DNA of 11,054 nt from a bacterium (GTDB taxonomy: Bacteria > Bacillota > Clostridia > Oscillospirales > Acutalibacteraceae). A model generated the notes under the pieces. That model worked only from the letters and a program-made list of their open reading frames with translations. It was not told where the DNA came from and made no database searches. How positions within the stretch are numbered: position 1 is the first letter of the stretch; each line of letters starts with the position of its first letter. The stretch spans positions 1 through 11,054 of the forward strand of contig SFWF01000050.1 in the NCBI GenBank assembly GCA_004560045.1, read 5' to 3'. Below, one piece after another: positions 6,736-11,054 of this stretch. The position numbers and the translations under genes were made by a program.

Positions 6736-8397
6736 CTATTCAATTATTGCACCCTTATCGGCCGAGCTTACGAGCTTTGCGTACTTCTTTAAGTAGCCGG
6801 TAAGATTAGTTTTAATTTTAAGGGTAGTTTCTTTTTTGCGTTTTTCCATTTCCTCGTCGGAGATATTTACCGATACCGAGTAATTGGGAATGTCGACGGT
6901 TATAAGGTCGCCTTCTCTGACGTAGGCGATGGGGCCTCCGTCAACCGCCTCGGGAGAGGTATGACCTATAGCGGCGCCGCGGGTAGCACCCGAGAAGCGT
7001 CCGTCGGTAATAAGGGCGACCTCTTTATCGAGACCCATTCCTGCGATCGCCGAGGTCGGAGAAAGCATTTCTCTCATTCCGGGGCCGCCTGCAGGGCCTT
7101 CGTAGCGGATAACCACAACGTCACCCGGCTTGATTCCGCCCTCGTAGATGACCTTGATAGCCTCTTCCTCGCTGTCGAACACTCTGGCAGGTCCCGTATG
7201 CTTAAGCATTTCGGGGGCTACGGCGCTACGCTTAACGATAGAGCCGTTTGGAGCAAGGTTTCCGTATAAAACGGCAAGTCCGCCCGTTTTGGTATAGGGC
7301 TCGGCGACGGTTTTCGCAACCTCGGTATTAAGGGAGCGGCAACCCTTTATGTTTTCGGCAACGGTTTTACCCGTGACGGTAATATTGTCGGTTTCAAGAT
7401 AGCCTGCGAACGAGAGCTCACCCATAACTGCGTAAACTCCGCCTGCCGCCTCTAAGTCCTGCATATGGTGATGTCCTGCAGGTGCAAGATGACAAAGGTT
7501 GGGGGTCTTTTCGCTTATTTCGTTTATCATATGAAGGTCGAAATCGATGTGAGCCTCATGGGCAATAGCGGCAAGGTGTAATGCCGAGTTGGTGGAGCAG
7601 CCAAGGGCCATATCGACGGTAAGGGCATTACGGAGCGCCTTTTCGTTAATAATATCGAGGGGCTTTATATCCTTTTCGACAAGGGTCATAATCTGCTCGC
7701 CCGCCGCCTTGGCAAGACGCTGACGTGCGCCGTGAACGGCAGGAATGGTACCGTTACCCTTAAGGGCAATACCGAGAGCCTCACAGAGGCAGTTCATAGA
7801 GTTTGCGGTGAACATTCCCGAACAGGAGCCGCAACCGGGACAAGCGTTGCCCTCGACAAAGGCGAGCTCGTCGTCGTTTATGGTGCCGTTTTTGTAAGCG
7901 CCTACGGCCTCGAAAACAGAGTTTAAGTCCATAGCTCTGCCGCCGAATTCACAAACCGAGAGCATTGGGCCGCCCGAAACGAAGATGGCAGGAATGTTAA
8001 GACGGCAGGCCGCCATAAGCATACCCGGAACGATCTTATCGCAGTTGGGAATAAAAACGAGTCCGTCAAGGGCATGAGCCTTTACCATACATTCGACGCT
8101 GTCGGCGATTATTTCGCGGGTAACGAGAGAATATTTCATACCCTCGTGTCCCATAGCAAGTCCGTCGCAGACCGCAACGGTATTAAACTCCATGGGAGTT
8201 CCGCCTGCGGCAAGGACTCCGTCCTTAACGGCGCGGGAAATTCGCTCTAAGTGAACGTGACCCGGAACGATCTCGTTAAAGGAATTTACAATGCCGATAA
8301 GCGGCTTTTTTATCTCGTTATCGGAATATCCTGCGGCCTTTAGAAGAGAACGCTGAGGCGCTCTTTCAGGGCCTGTTTTCATAATGTCGCTTCTCAT
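6736..8397 (-). CDS. ilvD: Dihydroxy-acid dehydratase
   Basis: Removes water from 2,3-dihydroxyisovalerate and its methyl homologue to give the keto acids of valine and isoleucine; it carries an iron-sulfur cluster and a Mg ion. The 553-residue length is typical of the bacterial enzyme. Visible are the usual N-terminus MRSD..K.G..RAPQRSLL, VCDGLAMGHEGM (76-87) with Cys77, PNCDKIVPGM (117-126) with Cys119, and CPGCGSCSGMFTANSM (186-201) with Cys192. Those three cysteines are the expected cluster ligands. GCSTNSALHL follows further on. The ATG at 8397 is well set behind GGAGG (8408-8404). A sugar-acid dehydratase of the same superfamily is possible by fold, but the length and operon position favour IlvD. 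The 125-nt gap to ilvC is the largest inside the operon, so ilvD could head a secondary transcript. Confidence 0.97.
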   Translation of the reverse strand: MRSDIMKTGPERAPQRSLLKAAGYSDNEIKKPLIGIVNSFNEIVPGHVHLERISRAVKDGVLAAGGTPMEFNTVAVCDGLAMGHEGMKYSLVTREIIADSVECMVKAHALDGLVFIPNCDKIVPGMLMAACRLNIPAIFVSGGPMLSVCEFGGRAMDLNSVFEAVGAYKNGTINDDELAFVEGNACPGCGSCSGMFTANSMNCLCEALGIALKGNGTIPAVHGARQRLAKAAGEQIMTLVEKDIKPLDIINEKALRNALTVDMALGCSTNSALHLAAIAHEAHIDFDLHMINEISEKTPNLCHLAPAGHHHMQDLEAAGGVYAVMGELSFAGYLETDNITVTGKTVAENIKGCRSLNTEVAKTVAEPYTKTGGLAVLYGNLAPNGSIVKRSAVAPEMLKHTGPARVFDSEEEAIKVIYEGGIKPGDVVVIRYEGPAGGPGMREMLSPTSAIAGMGLDKEVALITDGRFSGATRGAAIGHTSPEAVDGGPIAYVREGDLITVDIPNYSVSVNISDEEMEKRKKETTLKIKTNLTGYLKKYAKLVSSADKGAIIE

Positions 8398-8467
8398 AAT
8401 TTACCTCCAAATTTTAGAGAAATATAAAACAAAAATAAAGCTTTTATTCTTCTTTTATATTCCTCTT

Positions 8468-8501
8468 TAATCCTTACGGGGCATTTGCCCCGTAAGGATT
8501 A
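8468..8501 (-). other. 15-bp intercistronic hairpin between ilvC and ilvD
   Basis: A perfect inverted repeat, TAATCCTTACGGGGC (8468-8482) and GCCCCGTAAGGATTA (8487-8501), with a 4-nt loop. It starts 21 nt past the ilvC stop, which is itself a tandem TAATAA. In the transcript the stem is followed by A- and G-rich sequence, not a U-run, so it does not look like an intrinsic terminator. RNA processing, 3'-end protection of an ilvN-ilvC message or partial termination are plausible roles. The remaining 70 nt to ilvD are A/T-rich, and I see only a weak promoter-like pair there. Confidence 0.7.
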
Positions 8502-8522
8502 TTGACCCTTGGCCCTAATTTA

Positions 8523-9545
8523 TTAGTTGTTGATGAACTTTTCTTCGTCGTTCCAGGTGTAGAGCTTACGAACCTCTTCGCCAACCTTCTCGGAGCAGTG
8601 CTCGCTTGCAAGCTTGCGCATTGCCTTGAAGTGAGCCTGACCGCCTGCCTCGGACATATCGAGGAGGAATTCCTTCGCAAAGGAGCCGTCCTGAATGTCG
8701 GCAAGGATCTTCTTCATAGCCTTCTTGGTTTCCTCGGTGATGATCTTGGGTCCGGTTACGTAATCGCCGTATTCAGCGGTATTGGAGATAGAATATCTCA
8801 TTCCTGCGAAGCCCGACTGATAAATAAGGTCAACGATAAGCTTCATTTCGTGAATACACTCGAAGTATGCGTTTCTTGCATCGTAGCCTGCCTCAACGAG
8901 GGTCTCGAAGCCTGCCTGCATAAGTGCGCAAACACCGCCGCAAAGAACGGCCTGCTCACCGAAGAGGTCGGTTTCGGTCTCGGTTCTGAAGGTAGTCTCG
9001 AGAACGCCTGCACGGGCGCCGCCGATACCGAGGGCATAAGCAAGACCGAGGTCAAGTGCATCGCCGGTAGCATCCTGATGAACTGCTACGAGGCAGGGAA
9101 CGCCCTTGCCAACCTGATATTCACTTCTTACGGTATGACCGGGGCCCTTGGGAGCAACCATGATAACGTTACAGTCGGGGCGAACGACGATCTGCTGAAA
9201 ATGAATGTTGAAGCCGTGTGCGAAGGCGATGGTCATACCCTCACGGAGGTTGGGAGCGATCTCGTTCTTATAGACCTTTGCCTGATACTCGTCGTTGATG
9301 AGGATCATAACGATATCGGCCTTCTTGGTAGCCTCGGCGGTGGTATAGACCTCGAAGCCGTCAGCCTCGGCCTTAATTGCGCTCTTGGAGCCGGTATAGA
9401 GGCCGATGATTACCTTCACGCCCGAATCACGAAGATTCTTGGCGTGAGCGTGACCCTGAGAGCCGTAGCCGATGATGGCAACGGTCTTGCCCTCTAAGAG
9501 AGCGAGATTACAGTCGGATTCGTAGAACATTCTTTGAGTTGACAT
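8523..9545 (-). CDS. ilvC: Ketol-acid reductoisomerase (class I)
   Basis: Isomerises and reduces acetolactate or acetohydroxybutyrate to the dihydroxy acids of the valine and isoleucine pathways, using Mg2+ and a nicotinamide cofactor. The 340-residue length is that of the short class I enzyme. The Rossmann motif GYGSQGHAHAKNL lies at 26-38. Active-site residues are all present: His110, Lys133, metal ligands Asp193 and Glu197 in ETDLFGEQ, Glu229 and Glu233 in ECIHEMK, and Ser254. The cofactor loop reads GLYTGSKS (48-55): Tyr50 replaces the Arg common in NADPH enzymes while Ser53 is kept, so cofactor preference is uncertain. AAAGGAG lies 9 nt before the ATG. It follows ilvN by 34 nt, which fits regulator and next pathway enzyme on one message. 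Confidence 0.97.
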   Translation of the reverse strand: MSTQRMFYESDCNLALLEGKTVAIIGYGSQGHAHAKNLRDSGVKVIIGLYTGSKSAIKAEADGFEVYTTAEATKKADIVMILINDEYQAKVYKNEIAPNLREGMTIAFAHGFNIHFQQIVVRPDCNVIMVAPKGPGHTVRSEYQVGKGVPCLVAVHQDATGDALDLGLAYALGIGGARAGVLETTFRTETETDLFGEQAVLCGGVCALMQAGFETLVEAGYDARNAYFECIHEMKLIVDLIYQSGFAGMRYSISNTAEYGDYVTGPKIITEETKKAMKKILADIQDGSFAKEFLLDMSEAGGQAHFKAMRKLASEHCSEKVGEEVRKLYTWNDEEKFINN

Positions 9546-9579
9546 TTTGAATTTCTCCTTTGTTATACAAAAATTTATA

Positions 9580-10110
9580 TTAATATTTTTGGTATACGTT
9601 TAAATAGCCCATATCCATATCACGGAGCGACTCGGAGCCGCGGGTCAGGGCAACTGCGCCCGTGCGGCACATCTCGATTATTCCGCAGGGCCGAACGACG
9701 CTGATGAAGGTATCGAGCTTGGAGGTCTCCCCCGTTACCTCAATGCAGAAGGAATCGGGAGCGTAGTCGATTATATTGGCCTTAAAGATATTTACGGCAT
9801 CCATAATCTCCTGATGACGCTCGGAGGAGTTTCTTATCTTTATGAGAAGAAGCTCGCGGATAAGGGAGCTTTCATAAGGCATTTCGGAAATAGAGATGAC
9901 CTCGTGAAGGCGGTTAAGCTGAAGAACTATCTGCTTTTTGGTGTATTCGTCGCCCGTTGCGGTTATGGTCATACGGGAAACGCCGTCGGATTCGGTTGCC
10001 GAAACGGTGAGGCTGTCGATATTGAAGCCTCTTCGCGAGAACATTGATGCAACGCGGGAAAGCACGCCGAATTTATTCCACACACGGATAGCAATTACGA
10101 ACTGTTTCAT
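9580..10110 (-). CDS. ilvN: Acetohydroxyacid synthase small (regulatory) subunit
   Basis: Regulatory subunit that activates the catalytic IlvB subunit of acetohydroxyacid synthase and makes it sensitive to valine. The 176-residue protein has an N-terminal ACT domain (about 4-75) with NKFGVLSRVASMFSRRGFNI (12-31), and a second domain ending in CRTGAVALTRG (148-158). Gly15 and Asn30 align with Gly14 and Asn29 of E. coli IlvH, positions involved in valine binding, so feedback control is probably intact. The ATG at 10110 has AAAGGA 7 nt upstream. The gene begins only 17 nt after the stop of the beta-propeller gene, and no ilvB precedes it as would be usual. ilvB must lie elsewhere for this subunit to work; the name ilvH would be equally acceptable. 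Confidence 0.95.
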   Translation of the reverse strand: MKQFVIAIRVWNKFGVLSRVASMFSRRGFNIDSLTVSATESDGVSRMTITATGDEYTKKQIVLQLNRLHEVISISEMPYESSLIRELLLIKIRNSSERHQEIMDAVNIFKANIIDYAPDSFCIEVTGETSKLDTFISVVRPCGIIEMCRTGAVALTRGSESLRDMDMGYLNVYQKY

Positions 10111-10127
10111 TTCCTTTTCCTTTCGTG

Positions 10128-11054
10128 TCAGATATAGGATTTTAGATGATATATATCGGAACCGTACATAAGGCCGACTCCGACTTTGGTTTTATTGGGA
10201 CCGTGGGCGCTGAAAAAGACGTAATAGGTTCCGTTATCGTACAGCATACAAGCCCTGTACATTCCTCTGGAATCCCATTTGTTTTTCTCGTCTGACGGCA
10301 GGATCACCGCCTTAGGCTTGCTCCAATTAAGATTATCCGAAGAATAGGTATAGAACATCGACATCGTCTGACGGTCGGATCGGTTAGTGTAAGCAGAGAC
10401 GATCATCTCGTATATCGCTTTTTCGCTATTATATATTACGTCAAGATGCCAGGGCACAAGCTTTCCTTGAAACGGAACGTTCAGCAGAGTCGGCTCGCCG
10501 ATAACTCCGTCAACGATCTCGGCATAATATGCCTTTTTATCAACATCAACGTACCACATTCTGTAAACGTTGTCCTGAAGGGTTATGGCGGGACTTACAT
10601 AGTCGTAAACGTTACGGTCGTCAACAAACAGAAAAACTGTTTTCGGCTCCCATGTGACTCCGTCATAGGATACGGAACGGAAAATCGTAACGGTGCCTAT
10701 TTTTCCACCGTCATCGCAAATATATCTCCAAAAAAGCTCCAGACGGTTTTCGGTGGGATTATACAGCATATGCGTATCCGAATTATAATGGTACCTATCG
10801 GACGGATCGGGTTTATCCAAAGGATTTTTCAGCCCGCTCGGAACGTACCACGTTTTCATATCGTTGCTGACGTTTATAACAGGGTTCTCTTTGGTCTCGT
10901 CAGCTCGGGGATAAGGCGTGAAGGCGATCCAATACTTATAACCGTTCCATTCGGAATCAAACTTAACCACGCTGGGGTGATACGCCATATCGTCTCCGTC
11001 CGGCGTTATCAGCGGAAGCTTTGGCCTTGACGGTATCTGCGGTTCGGGCTTGGG
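10128..11054 (-). CDS. Five-bladed beta-propeller, glycosidase-like surface protein (3' part)
   Basis: 308 codons are visible and the frame stays open to the window edge, so the ATG at 10988 is probably internal, not the start. The first 22 visible residues form a Pro-rich linker (PKPEPQIPSRPKLP), which suggests a longer exported or surface protein with domains upstream. Counting from the Met at 10988, about five aromatic-rich strand groups begin near residues 1, 68, 128, 178 and 238. Three carry an Asp-box-like S-x-D-x-x-x-W (41-47, 107-113, 216-222). This pattern fits the propeller fold of GH43/GH32/sialidase-like proteins; the AYHPSV...WNGYKYW opening resembles proteins I know from clostridia and phage tails. 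I cannot assign catalytic acids or a substrate. It may bind rather than cut glycans. No terminator separates it from ilvN. Confidence 0.6.
   Translation of the reverse strand, partial: PKPEPQIPSRPKLPLITPDGDDMAYHPSVVKFDSEWNGYKYWIAFTPYPRADETKENPVINVSNDMKTWYVPSGLKNPLDKPDPSDRYHYNSDTHMLYNPTENRLELFWRYICDDGGKIGTVTIFRSVSYDGVTWEPKTVFLFVDDRNVYDYVSPAITLQDNVYRMWYVDVDKKAYYAEIVDGVIGEPTLLNVPFQGKLVPWHLDVIYNSEKAIYEMIVSAYTNRSDRQTMSMFYTYSSDNLNWSKPKAVILPSDEKNKWDSRGMYRACMLYDNGTYYVFFSAHGPNKTKVGVGLMYGSDIYHLKSYI

Noticed and set aside
6116..6796. A 226-codon open frame on the plus strand
   Set aside because: It is antisense to leuA and the end of ilvD, with no family resemblance and no promoter or ribosome-binding site I could support.
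8468..8501. Calling the ilvC-ilvD hairpin an intrinsic terminator
   Set aside because: No U-run follows the stem on either strand, and ilvD and the leu genes continue in the same direction.
8502..9497. A 331-codon open frame on the plus strand
   Set aside because: It is antisense to ilvC, whose catalytic residues are all present. The Leu/Val/Gly-rich translation is the usual shadow of a strongly biased gene.
10111..10200. A promoter for ilvN in the end of the propeller gene
   Set aside because: There are TATATC-like stretches but no matching -35 element at 16-18 bp, so I cannot support a specific promoter.
10128..10988. Taking the ATG at 10988 as the start of the beta-propeller protein
   Set aside because: The frame is open for 22 more codons to the window edge and encodes a Pro-rich linker, so the true start lies outside the window.
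1..11054. CRISPR arrays, insertion sequences, tRNA or rRNA genes, attachment sites
   Set aside because: No regularly spaced repeats, transposase-like frames, terminal inverted repeats or RNA-gene signatures were seen; almost all of the window is accounted for by minus-strand genes.

Overview
The window holds most of a branched-chain amino acid (BCAA) biosynthesis operon from what looks like an anaerobic clostridial Firmicute, possibly an uncultured gut lineage. The grounds are strong AAGGAGG-type Shine-Dalgarno (SD) sites, tightly packed same-strand genes, a short LeuC/LeuD pair, a class II branched-chain aminotransferase and a HisZ start of the clostridial kind. I cannot place it below class level. 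Every gene I accept is on the minus strand, so transcription runs from high to low coordinates.

In transcription order: (1) about 11054-10128, the 3' part of a gene for a surface-type five-bladed beta-propeller protein with a Pro-rich linker, cut by the window edge. (2) 10110-1239, the BCAA block ilvN-ilvC-ilvD-leuA-leuC-leuD-leuB-ilvE. Gaps are mostly 1-42 nt, with one 125-nt gap (ilvC/ilvD) that carries a 15-bp hairpin. (3) 1214-387, a signal-less NodB/CE4-type polysaccharide deacetylase as the last gene, followed by an 11-bp hairpin at 347-373 that probably ends the transcript. (4) 322-253, a strong sigma-A-type promoter with phased A-tracts and an operator-like palindrome. (5) 214-1, the start of hisZ, presumably the head of a histidine operon continuing beyond the window.

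Together IlvC and IlvD convert acetolactate or acetohydroxybutyrate to the 2-keto acids of valine and isoleucine. LeuA, LeuCD and LeuB extend 2-ketoisovalerate to 2-ketoisocaproate. IlvE transaminates all three keto acids. IlvN is the valine-sensing subunit of acetohydroxyacid synthase, but its catalytic partner IlvB is not next to it: the gene just upstream is the beta-propeller gene, whose stop is only 17 nt before ilvN. ilvA or cimA, needed for isoleucine, is also not in the window.

The enzymes themselves are ordinary, with catalytic residues intact. I found no convincing new system. The points worth a second look are the orphan ilvN junction, the absence of any visible T-box or attenuator leader, two strong hairpins without good U-tracts, a possible SD-sequestering structure before ilvE, the deacetylase at the operon end, and the palindrome at the hisZ promoter.
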